Shown here piece by piece: positions 51,086-59,345 of a DNA stretch of 64,000 nt. The stretch is from Devosia ginsengisoli (GTDB taxonomy: Bacteria; Pseudomonadota; Alphaproteobacteria; Rhizobiales; Devosiaceae): assembly GCF_007859655.1 (NCBI RefSeq), contig NZ_CP042304.1:1364001-1428000 (forward strand), written 5' to 3'. Below the pieces are notes generated by a model. It was not told the DNA's origin. It was given only the letters and a program-made list of their open reading frames with translations, and did no database searches. Position 1 is the first letter of the stretch; every line of letters starts with the position of its first letter. A program made the position numbers and the translations under genes.

Positions 51086-52624
51086 ATGAAGATCAGCGTC
51101 GTTAAAGTCGTCGGGCTGTCGGTCCTTGTTGTACTCAGCGCATTTCTCGGTGCCTTGGGATATCGAGCATGGCGTCCACATCAACAGGTAGTTGCTGCCC
51201 CTGTGCCTGCGCCGGTCGTCGCCCCACCGGACGACGCGACAATTTCCATCCAAAGGGAGCGCGACTGGTATCGCTACTTCTATAGTTATTACGGTTCCAT
51301 GGAGAGGTATCGCCAGACCGGTCACGTTGACCAGCGCAGCCGCGTGTATGCCGATGCAATTGGTGAGTTCTATGAGATCGACGACGTCTCTGAATTGGCC
51401 CTTTGTCCAGCCCCATCAGACAGTTTGGTGACTAGTCAGGCCATCTATTTTGGTGCCCGCGTTGCGTTCTTGAGCCAACGCTCTGGCGGCCCAATAATGT
51501 ACTCGATGTCCTACCTTGGCTCTGCCGATTGGATTCACGGCGAAGAACCATTTGATGCATTCTGGCCGGTGACATCCGGATCGCAGGAGCTTAGCGCAGC
51601 GGACAATGCCGGCCTTGCGGCCACAGTGCTGAGCGCCCACGGCAGCAGCGCTTTCAATCGCGGCGACCTCCAATATTTCGCACCCATTTCCTTCAATGTT
51701 GCCGACGCCAATGGGGACGGGGATGATGATTTCTGGCTTGGCGGGCGCTTGGTCCTGTCGGGACCAGATGGCTATGCCCTCGACGAAAACGAGGACCTGG
51801 CAAGCAAAGAAGTGTCGTTTCTCGACCAGGGTTCCGCAACATGGGCTCTTGTGGCGAACCGCGATAACATTGATGTCTTTGATCCAGGAAGCATCGGCAG
51901 CGGTCCCGTCGCGTCGATACCGCTAGAAGCCCCCCTTTCTACCACTCGCAGCTTTACCGTTATGCCAGTTCAAGGCGGGACAATGTTCCTGGCGGTCACT
52001 GATGGGTCTGTCGATGTGTATAACCTCTCGACCGGATGGGCAGCGGATCGAGTTGCGTCCTTGACGGGATTTCAGACAGGCGAGTTGTTCGCAGGGGCGT
52101 TTGGTGACTTCACCGGCGACGATGTAATCGACTTCTGGCTATCGGAGTCGCGATGGAAAAACGACGAGGGTGAGATTGTTGGGCGCCTGATGTTGATAGA
52201 TGGTGCCGCGATTGCAAGCGCGGGCAAAGTTGACGTTCAGGACTTAGCCCGAACAACGCTGTTGGGATCTACACGTTACTCAGACTACGACGGGATTAGC
52301 GCAACCCTCTCGCCCAAGGCGGGCGATCTCGATGGGGACGGCACCCTCGACCTTTCGTTTACCGGGCATCGACATATGAGCGAAGCCGGGGCCCTTTTCG
52401 TTCTGCCAGGCACTGCCCTCAAGGCGGGCGCCATGTCTGTGACCGACCCATCCATCATCAAGATTGTGGGCCAGCCTGTTAGCCAGTTGGCCCCATATTA
52501 CAACCACATGGATCTCGGCGGGCACATCATCGTCGCAGCCGACAATGACCTGTGTTCGGGGTTAAACGCCGGGGCAATCTATGACGTGACGATCCCCGAA
52601 AGCCCTCGCATGGCCGACCGATAA
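51086..52624 (+). CDS. Membrane-anchored FG-GAP/beta-propeller-like surface protein
   Basis: A 512-residue protein. An N-terminal membrane anchor (VVGLSVLVVLSAFLGALGY) is followed by a Pro/Val-rich linker and an extracytoplasmic domain. Three Asp-rich calcium-binding-like loops, DANGDGDDDFW (about residue 207), DFTGDDVIDFW (about 341) and DLDGDGTLDLSF (about 413), have the FG-GAP/VCBS repeat spacing of integrin-like beta-propellers. It precedes the MBOAT gene by 52 bases, same strand. It probably acts on or at the cell envelope, perhaps as a surface or periplasmic scaffold. Its precise role is unknown. Confidence 0.65.
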   Translation: MKISVVKVVGLSVLVVLSAFLGALGYRAWRPHQQVVAAPVPAPVVAPPDDATISIQRERDWYRYFYSYYGSMERYRQTGHVDQRSRVYADAIGEFYEIDDVSELALCPAPSDSLVTSQAIYFGARVAFLSQRSGGPIMYSMSYLGSADWIHGEEPFDAFWPVTSGSQELSAADNAGLAATVLSAHGSSAFNRGDLQYFAPISFNVADANGDGDDDFWLGGRLVLSGPDGYALDENEDLASKEVSFLDQGSATWALVANRDNIDVFDPGSIGSGPVASIPLEAPLSTTRSFTVMPVQGGTMFLAVTDGSVDVYNLSTGWAADRVASLTGFQTGELFAGAFGDFTGDDVIDFWLSESRWKNDEGEIVGRLMLIDGAAIASAGKVDVQDLARTTLLGSTRYSDYDGISATLSPKAGDLDGDGTLDLSFTGHRHMSEAGALFVLPGTALKAGAMSVTDPSIIKIVGQPVSQLAPYYNHMDLGGHIIVAADNDLCSGLNAGAIYDVTIPESPRMADR

Positions 52625-52676
52625 TATGCGGCCGAACACATAAACTGCCGCGACCCCGAGGGGGATAGGGACCTCC

Positions 52677-54137
52677 ATGCTGTTCAACTCTTACGAATTC
52701 GTCTTCCTTTTTCTGCCGGTCACTCTGGCGGCGTTTCTGATAAGCAACGCAGTTCGCCCCTCCGTCAACGGGTGGGTTCTTCTGCTCGCGTCACTGGTTT
52801 TCTACGCTTACTGGGATTTGCCGTTCGTCTTGCTGCTGGTTGCCAGCCTGGTCGTCAATTATGCAGTCGGCTGGCGCGTAAGAGAGTCCCGCACGGTATT
52901 TTGGCTGGGCATCGCGCTCAATCTAGCCCTACTGTTCTGGTTCAAATATGCCCTGTTCACCGCTGGCATCTTCGTCGGCAAAGAGGGTGCCCGTACTATC
53001 CTGGGCGATATCATACTCCCCCTCGGCATCTCATTCTGGACCTTCCATCAGATCAGTTACTTGGTGGACATTCGCAGAGGTTCAGCACCCCGCCCCAGTC
53101 TGCCGACATACGCCACCTATGTTCTGCTGTTTCCGCAGCTCATCGCTGGACCGATCGTCCGCTACAAGCACATCTCATGGAAGCTGCAGCGCCTGTTCAT
53201 GGGGCTTCCTCTCCGACGACTGGTCATCCTGATGTCGTCGGGCCTGGCGCTTTTTGCCCTTGGCCTGTTCAAGAAGGCGGCGATAGCTGATCCATTGTCC
53301 TTTTGGGCCGACCCGGTCTTTGCTGCGGCCAGCGCCGGCACACGACCGCTTTCCACACTGGACGCCTGGATCGGCGCTTTCGCCTATTCCTTTCAGCTCT
53401 ACTTCGACTTCAGCGCCTATTCCGACATGGCGCTGGGGCTGGCCCGGATGGTCGGCATCATCTTCCCGATGAACTTCTTCTCGCCCTACAAATCGAGGTC
53501 GATCGATGAGTTTTGGCGCCGCTGGCACATGTCGCTATCCTATTTCGTGCGCGACTATATCTACATTCCCCTCGGCGGCAGCAGGTCCGGACCCTCGCGC
53601 CAGATGCTCAACCTGTTCATTGCCTTCGTGCTGATCGGCATTTGGCACGGCGCCGGCTTCGCATTCTTGCTGTGGGGCGCATATCACGGCGCTCTGGTCG
53701 GCCTGTCCCACATTGTCCGACGCATCGGTGTGCCACGAATGCCTGCGGTCGTCGGTGTCGCGGTGACCTTCCTGCTTGTAGTCTTCGGCTGGGTGCTCTT
53801 TCGCGCCGAGGACATGACAACGGCACTAAATGTCTATGGCCCTATGTTCACCTATTCGGATCGAATTTCGATCTTCAATGAGTTTGCGCAGTTGCAGGTA
53901 GGCATTCTTCTCATTGCCCTGGCTGCTGGGATCGCGTTTTTCGCACCCAATACCTCAGAGCTCCTGGCGTCCCGGTCTCACGGTCTGATCTACGGGCTTC
54001 GCTGGCCAGCAAGTCGGCGCTTCGCAGCGCCATGGTTCCGCCGCTACGCGCTCCCTGCCCTGGTGGGTGTCGCCCTCTATTTTGGGCTGACTTCCATGGG
54101 CGGCCTAGGCGCCAGCTTCCTCTACTTCAACTTCTGA
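52677..54137 (+). CDS. MBOAT family O-acyltransferase (AlgI/DltB-like)
   Basis: A 486-residue polytopic membrane protein that moves an acyl group, typically acetyl, across the membrane to a polysaccharide. MBOAT signatures seen are FNSYEFVFLFLPVTL at the start, LPLGISFWTFHQISYLVD, FDFSAYSDMALGLARM, RSIDEFWRRWHMSLSYFVRDYIYIPLGGSR in pieces, and the catalytic His324 in IWHGAGF with His337 in AYHGAL. It is followed 7 bases later by an SGNH-like partner, the pairing known from alginate (AlgI-AlgJ/X), peptidoglycan (PatA-PatB) and teichoic-acid (DltB-DltD) systems. Confidence 0.93.
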   Translation: MLFNSYEFVFLFLPVTLAAFLISNAVRPSVNGWVLLLASLVFYAYWDLPFVLLLVASLVVNYAVGWRVRESRTVFWLGIALNLALLFWFKYALFTAGIFVGKEGARTILGDIILPLGISFWTFHQISYLVDIRRGSAPRPSLPTYATYVLLFPQLIAGPIVRYKHISWKLQRLFMGLPLRRLVILMSSGLALFALGLFKKAAIADPLSFWADPVFAAASAGTRPLSTLDAWIGAFAYSFQLYFDFSAYSDMALGLARMVGIIFPMNFFSPYKSRSIDEFWRRWHMSLSYFVRDYIYIPLGGSRSGPSRQMLNLFIAFVLIGIWHGAGFAFLLWGAYHGALVGLSHIVRRIGVPRMPAVVGVAVTFLLVVFGWVLFRAEDMTTALNVYGPMFTYSDRISIFNEFAQLQVGILLIALAAGIAFFAPNTSELLASRSHGLIYGLRWPASRRFAAPWFRRYALPALVGVALYFGLTSMGGLGASFLYFNF

Positions 54138-54144
54138 GGCGGCG

Positions 54145-55098
54145 ATGTTCAGCACCTCACGCCTGCTAGCCGCCCTCGCCGTCACCCTTGCGACCGCGCT
54201 CGCAACCCACACCGCCTACTCGTGGGGACTGGCAAAGTACGCCAGTCAAGCATTCACGATCCGCGGGCCGAACCTTCGCCTGCTGCCTACCCAGGATATG
54301 GACCTTGCGGCCGCATACCTCAACGAGCGGTTTGGCGGCGATGACGATCTGGATGTGCTCTTTTCGGGCAGTTCGGTCACCGCCGGATATCCATTCTCCG
54401 CTGACACCGCCATGCCCGCTCGTTTTGCCAAGCTTGCCGATGAGGATGGGGTTGTCGTCGCCAATGGCGCCACCATCGGTCATGACCTTGCTCTGATGAC
54501 TGAGTATTTGTGCGCGATGTCTGCACGTGACTTTTCGGCGGATGTCCTCTTTATCGAAATACCCACGGTCAACGAACTAAGCGTTGTCATGGCTGGGGAA
54601 CAACCAAGGCCATGCGCGACAGGGCCTATCGAGTCCGGTGGATATCTCCCGTTCTTCCTAACCCATCCTTGGGGCGCCGCTGCCATACCGCGCCTGCGCG
54701 ACCAGTATGCCGACCGGCACGGAGAAGGCGCGATGGAGAAGTGGGTGTTCCCTCCATCCTATGTGTTTACGGATGCCGATCTTGAGGCGAACGTGGCACT
54801 GGCGGCGCTCAGGATCGATGCCGCCCTCGATGCCGCCGACCGCATCGCTCCTCGAAAAGTGCTCTTTTTCTCCCCAGTCTATCGGAGGGCATTCGATGAG
54901 CAGGACATGGGCGGCGTGCTGGCTCGGTACGAAGCACTGGTCCTTGATGCGTGTCGCCAGCGGGACGACTTTGTATGCCTTCTGCCCGACTTCGGCATGG
55001 AGCTGGACATCAACAACTTTTTCAACATCACCCACGTCAATCGAGCGGGTGGTGATGCCCTGGCGGCATATCTCTCGGCAGGGGTCAAACGACACTAG
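54145..55098 (+). CDS. SGNH/DltD-like acyl-transfer partner protein
   Basis: A 317-residue protein with an N-terminal signal-anchor (RLLAALAVTLATALATHTAY). The SGNH blocks are visible: LFSGSSVTAGYPF with the nucleophile Ser, NGATIGHDL, and near the C-terminus DINNFFNITHVNRAGGDALA, holding the catalytic His with Asp just before, as in DltD/AlgX-type proteins. It probably accepts the acyl group from the MBOAT partner and places it on an extracytoplasmic glycan. It starts 7 bases after the MBOAT stop. Its 3' end overlaps the convergent tail-fibre gene by 14 bases. Confidence 0.78.
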   Translation: MFSTSRLLAALAVTLATALATHTAYSWGLAKYASQAFTIRGPNLRLLPTQDMDLAAAYLNERFGGDDDLDVLFSGSSVTAGYPFSADTAMPARFAKLADEDGVVVANGATIGHDLALMTEYLCAMSARDFSADVLFIEIPTVNELSVVMAGEQPRPCATGPIESGGYLPFFLTHPWGAAAIPRLRDQYADRHGEGAMEKWVFPPSYVFTDADLEANVALAALRIDAALDAADRIAPRKVLFFSPVYRRAFDEQDMGGVLARYEALVLDACRQRDDFVCLLPDFGMELDINNFFNITHVNRAGGDALAAYLSAGVKRH

Positions 55099-57685
55099 GC
55101 GTCCCGATGATTGTGCCGTTCGTCGCAGTCGTAGACGGCGTGGTATTGGTATCCAAGATCGTGTTCGCGTCGACAAAAATCTGGCCTTCACTGGCAACCA
55201 GGCCGGTGACGCATTCGGAGACGCGGGTCGACTGGATGTTGGCGTAGCCCATGCCAGTCACCCGCACGCCCATATCGCAGGACGCGATGTGGTTTTGATT
55301 GAAGTAGGTCCGGCATCCCGGCCCCAGGATCAGCCCAATGCCGGCAGCATGGCCCAATGACGTGCGAGAGCCCGTAAACTCGGCAAGGCCTTCTACCGAG
55401 ACCAGCCGATCAGCATACTGACCGCCGCCGACGATGGAGCCATCGAGGCGGGCGCCAGCGCCTTCACCGAAGAGGCGTAGAACCTTACCGCTCGACGGGT
55501 CAGCCCCGATGAGCAAAGTCTGGTTTGTATAGAGGTGAGCTCCATAGCGGACCATGATCAGTTCTTTGTCGGTCGTGGCCCCGCCATTGTAGGACAATCC
55601 GATCTGGTCGCAGTGCATTCTGGCGCCCCACCACAGGTCAAAAAAGCCCTCCTGGCTTGATCCGTTCCACCCGCCGGTCATGACCAGACCACCATTCGGA
55701 ATGAGCAGTTCGCTGGAAATGCCGGCGCTATAGGTTGTGGTAGTCGAAACAGTCGGGCTCGTCGTGCGCGGGATGCGGATCATCGCTCGCAGCGCGGTCC
55801 TCGCGCCGGCATCGCCGGTAATGATCGAGGTAATAAAACCGCCGCCGGTCAACGCCTCCGCATCACCATTGCCGATGACGTTTCGGAAGCCAACGGGATC
55901 GCCGCCAAGAATGCCGGCCGGCAGCGGCGTATCGAGTTGCACGACGGGGTTGAAGACATTGCTACCCTGATGCGCCCAGCTCGACACCCCGTTGATCTTC
56001 GCGGTGAAGGTGCCGGACGATCGCAAATATAGGGTGTGCCCGCCGCGCAGGACGAACCCTGCGCCCTCGATATAGTGGTAGCCGTCAGCGATCTCGATCC
56101 AGATTTTGCTATCGTCCCCCGGCATGCAGGAACGCTGCCAGTCGATGGCAAGCTTGAGTGCGTCATATCGAGCGGTATCGGTGTTTGCGGCGGCCTCGGT
56201 CGTGGGATTGAAGAATAGCTTGGCCTCTTCCTGCACGCCGGTGCGCAGCGGCAGGCCGGCACGGAAGGCGATCTCAGCCGCATCATTGGCATTGCCGCCC
56301 ACCATCGCTGGTGTCATCGGATTTGAAGCGATCTCGTACCAGACGACAGTGACCCCATCGTCCAGTGTGACCGAGAACTTGCCTGCGTGCGCCGGCTCGG
56401 TATCCACCTTCTTGTAAAGGGCGCCCCCGCCATCACCGGCCTCAGCATACCCCTCGGTCCGAACGAACTCGGGAGCCACAGATGGGGTCAACGCGGCAGC
56501 CTCAACAAGCGTCGCTGACGCACCTCCTCCCACGACCGTCACCGAGATGATCGGGGCCGTTGGATCTGTATTGTCCACCGCGATGCCATCGCCAGCTACG
56601 ATGCTAGTCACAGTGCCGGCGCCGTCAGTCCCGGCCCTTGCTACCAACAGCCAGTAGGTATTGCTGGTAGTTGGCAGTGTCGGTGGCGCGTTGCCTGTGG
56701 TGGCCTGAAGGGCGCGCCAAGACGACCCATTGTAAAGCACACCATCGTCTTCGACATAGTCCGTCATGGCGCTATAGTCGCCCTGCCAGTTGATACCCTT
56801 GGGGCCAGTGGGGCCAGGAACCGTGCTGGCGTTGCCCTGATCGCCCTTCTCAACCGCCAGGTCCCATTTGTCGGCGGCCAGGTCGGTCGAGAACGCGTCC
56901 GATGTGTGCGCCTCAAGGCAGATATACGTGCTGCCATCCTGCTCAACGAGATCATCGACATCATATGCCGTGGCGGTGACCCACGCACCCTGCCAGACGC
57001 CAAGAATGGCATTGGTGCCATCGGCGCCCTGCGGACTGAACATCACCATCATTGCTTCATCGGCCGCGAAGCTGCCGCTGCCGCCGACATAGTCCCATGT
57101 CAGCTTGCGGTATCCGGTGCCGTCAACGACCGTGTCGGTGATCTTAAGTGCATGGAATGCAGCAGGGTCAGCAACCGAGCGAAGCCACACCTGCCCGCGC
57201 GCGGCAGCCGTGCCTTCATCATCCCAGCTATCAAGGATAGCGGCGACGGTCGCACCATTGGCGTCGAGATTGTCGAAATAGCCACCGGTGGAGCTGGCAA
57301 TGTCGATATGGTTTGTCCGCAGATAGCCCGCGCCAGGATCGGCATCGGCGGTCTGGTCGCTGAAGCGGAAAAACAGGCCTCGACCATTGGCCTCAACCAC
57401 GCTCATTTGCGCCAGCAGCTCTCGAACTCGCTGCGCGTTGCCCACCTCATCCGGCATGACCAGGATTTCATAGGCGCCATCCGTCACCTCCGTGCCCGGC
57501 CAGGCATTGATGCTGAGCGAGGTGTTGCTCATTGCATCGGCCGTGATCCGGGCAAAAACGCCCTGGGCCGGCACTGTGAACAGATCGCCCTTCCTCACCT
57601 TTCCCACCCAGAAGGTGTCAGTTCCGGTCACGGTTGTGCCGCCATTGGCCACCGTGACGGTGCCAGCGGAAACGGGTTCGGTCAT
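55085..57685 (-). CDS. Modular phage tail fibre/spike
   Basis: An 866-residue tail fibre. The N-terminal part (1-220) is likely the tail-attachment region. Two tandem carbohydrate-binding-type repeats follow, each with W-Q-G...Y...D-x-V near 230-270 and 299-350 (WQGAWVTATAYDVDDLV; WQGDYSAMTDYVEDDGVLY), bridged by a collagen-like GPTGPKG at about 289-295. The C-terminal third (about 560-866) is Gly-rich and repetitive, fitting a right-handed beta-helix spike or depolymerase (GGHTLYLRSSGTF, NHIASCDMGVRVTGMGYANIQSTRVSEC in pieces). It would recognise the host envelope glycan. Confidence 0.8.
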   Translation of the reverse strand: MTEPVSAGTVTVANGGTTVTGTDTFWVGKVRKGDLFTVPAQGVFARITADAMSNTSLSINAWPGTEVTDGAYEILVMPDEVGNAQRVRELLAQMSVVEANGRGLFFRFSDQTADADPGAGYLRTNHIDIASSTGGYFDNLDANGATVAAILDSWDDEGTAAARGQVWLRSVADPAAFHALKITDTVVDGTGYRKLTWDYVGGSGSFAADEAMMVMFSPQGADGTNAILGVWQGAWVTATAYDVDDLVEQDGSTYICLEAHTSDAFSTDLAADKWDLAVEKGDQGNASTVPGPTGPKGINWQGDYSAMTDYVEDDGVLYNGSSWRALQATTGNAPPTLPTTSNTYWLLVARAGTDGAGTVTSIVAGDGIAVDNTDPTAPIISVTVVGGGASATLVEAAALTPSVAPEFVRTEGYAEAGDGGGALYKKVDTEPAHAGKFSVTLDDGVTVVWYEIASNPMTPAMVGGNANDAAEIAFRAGLPLRTGVQEEAKLFFNPTTEAAANTDTARYDALKLAIDWQRSCMPGDDSKIWIEIADGYHYIEGAGFVLRGGHTLYLRSSGTFTAKINGVSSWAHQGSNVFNPVVQLDTPLPAGILGGDPVGFRNVIGNGDAEALTGGGFITSIITGDAGARTALRAMIRIPRTTSPTVSTTTTYSAGISSELLIPNGGLVMTGGWNGSSQEGFFDLWWGARMHCDQIGLSYNGGATTDKELIMVRYGAHLYTNQTLLIGADPSSGKVLRLFGEGAGARLDGSIVGGGQYADRLVSVEGLAEFTGSRTSLGHAAGIGLILGPGCRTYFNQNHIASCDMGVRVTGMGYANIQSTRVSECVTGLVASEGQIFVDANTILDTNTTPSTTATNGTIIGTPSVV

Positions 57686-57699
57686 AAAATGCCTCTGGA

Positions 57700-58500
57700 T
57701 TAACTGCGCCGGCCGAAGCGGCCTTTGACGGTAAGGGCGTAAGTCACGCCATAGTCGGTCGGGTCGGAATACGGGGCCTCATTCACCCCGCCGTTCTGGT
57801 ACTGCGCGGCAATGGTGACCAGCGTCGGGACCGGGAAGGTGTTGCTGTAGTCGTCCACGGTCCCGCTGCCGGTAAATCCATTATGGGCGGTATGAACGTA
57901 CTTCCCTGCCCCCGAAGGCGCCGAGACATTGCCGCCGCGCCGATCTGCCTCCGGCGCCATTGTCTGGCCCCAGTTCCCGAAGTTCCCAGCCGCCGGTCCG
58001 CAGGATTGCTGCAGATCGACGATGAGATTGTCACCGGAGATGAAAACCGAAAGCGCACGCGAAAGGCCGCGAACCTGCTCGAGTAGGAAGCTACCGGTGA
58101 TCTGGATGTAGTCGTTCATCCGGATGCGGGGTGTCAGGCTTTCAACGCCCCAAGAATGAGAGGGGCCAACCGTCCGATTGAGCAGCGCCTTCCCCCAGAA
58201 GATGTCTGCACCGTCAGGGATGGCGCCGAGCGTGATCTGGTTTTCCCACTCCTGCGGTTTGGCCAGAACGCAGGATGCATTGTTGAAGACGTAGCCGTAG
58301 CTTTCGGCCAGGGCGCTATAATCCACGTCGAAATTGTAGACATAGCCTTCGCCCTTCGGCACATCAGGGAAGACGCAATTTCGGCTGAACGTCTGCTCGC
58401 TGGTTAAGAACTGGACGAGGGTGTCCCCGGTAGAGAGGACGAGCCGATCATCCTTCTCGATGACCAGTTGGCCACCGACATAGCCGACAAACCCGCTCAC
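57700..58500 (-). CDS. Phage tail/virion structural protein
   Basis: A 266-residue protein, family not recognised. The start is set at GTG 58500, overlapping the upstream stop as GTGA, because residues before it belong to a shadow of that gene. It is beta-rich with several Cys and Asn (YNFDVDYSALAESYGYVFNNASC) and a C-terminal strand TYALTVKGRFG. Position between the tail hub and the fibre suggests a tail-tip or fibre-base protein. Confidence 0.65.
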   Translation of the reverse strand: MSGFVGYVGGQLVIEKDDRLVLSTGDTLVQFLTSEQTFSRNCVFPDVPKGEGYVYNFDVDYSALAESYGYVFNNASCVLAKPQEWENQITLGAIPDGADIFWGKALLNRTVGPSHSWGVESLTPRIRMNDYIQITGSFLLEQVRGLSRALSVFISGDNLIVDLQQSCGPAAGNFGNWGQTMAPEADRRGGNVSAPSGAGKYVHTAHNGFTGSGTVDDYSNTFPVPTLVTIAAQYQNGGVNEAPYSDPTDYGVTYALTVKGRFGRRS

Positions 58501-59345
58501 GGCGCCCGCACCTGAATCGCGGGGCCGCCGGTGAAGGTGCCGTTGTAGGCCGCCGAGGGGCCGAAGGTCCAACCGCTGGTCTGCCAGGATGACGCGAAAG
58601 CCCACCTGGCCGCAGCCGGCACCGGGTCGGTGATGGTGCCGTCAGCGTCTACGAACCGAGGAGCCCCATTCTTGAGGTGGATCGTGCGGCCCAGGGCGAA
58701 GCCGAATGGATCGCCATTGGAGCCCACCTGCAGATAGCGACGATCCGACCGGAACTTGTCGCGACCAAGGTGCAGCACGGCGTCGTCGGGGTCCCAACGG
58801 GCCAGAATATCGCCACTTGGTGCCGGTGGCTGCTTGAAGATCAGCACCGTGTAATTCTTCGATATCGCCGGGATGGCGTTGGCGGTGCGGCTTGCCCGGA
58901 CCTCGAGGCAGAGATGCGTTGTGGTGGCATAGGCGCAAAGATAGCGAGCCCTGCCATCGCCATAGAACTGGGCGATGTAGCCGGGATAGAGCGCGTCGCC
59001 ATCCACCACCACCATGAAGTCAGGCACGTAGCCCAGGTTGTGAACCGCCAGCGTGTGCGTGGTCACGGTCGTGTCAAATACGACCTGCCCGGACTCGACC
59101 GAAAAACCACCTGATGGCGTGGCCGCTGCGATCGCTGCATGATTGACGGCCACCACGTCGGGCCCGAATGCCACCTCGCAATAATCGAATTCCGAGTGGA
59201 AGCTAATGTTCGCCAGCCAGTTCTCTGGATCGACCAATGGCCGATGCATCGGGTCAAAAGGGTCTTCCGGGTCGATCGCGCCAGGCGCAGGCTCATAGAT
59301 GGCCGCCGCGTCAACCACGCGGCTGGCTCGAATGATGGGTGCCAT
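58497..59345 (-). CDS. Phage tail-tip structural protein
   Basis: A 282-residue protein, not assigned to a named family. Its ATG overlaps the hub gene stop (TAATG). Features are a Pro/Asp-rich N-terminus, LAVHNLGYVPDFMVVVDG and YIAQFYGDGRARYLCAYATTTHLCLEVRAS beta stretches, and a C-terminal Gly/Thr-rich tail. It overlaps the following gene by 4 bases. Tight coupling with hub and fibre genes marks it as part of the tail tip. Confidence 0.65.
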   Translation of the reverse strand: MAPIIRASRVVDAAAIYEPAPGAIDPEDPFDPMHRPLVDPENWLANISFHSEFDYCEVAFGPDVVAVNHAAIAAATPSGGFSVESGQVVFDTTVTTHTLAVHNLGYVPDFMVVVDGDALYPGYIAQFYGDGRARYLCAYATTTHLCLEVRASRTANAIPAISKNYTVLIFKQPPAPSGDILARWDPDDAVLHLGRDKFRSDRRYLQVGSNGDPFGFALGRTIHLKNGAPRFVDADGTITDPVPAAARWAFASSWQTSGWTFGPSAAYNGTFTGGPAIQVRAP

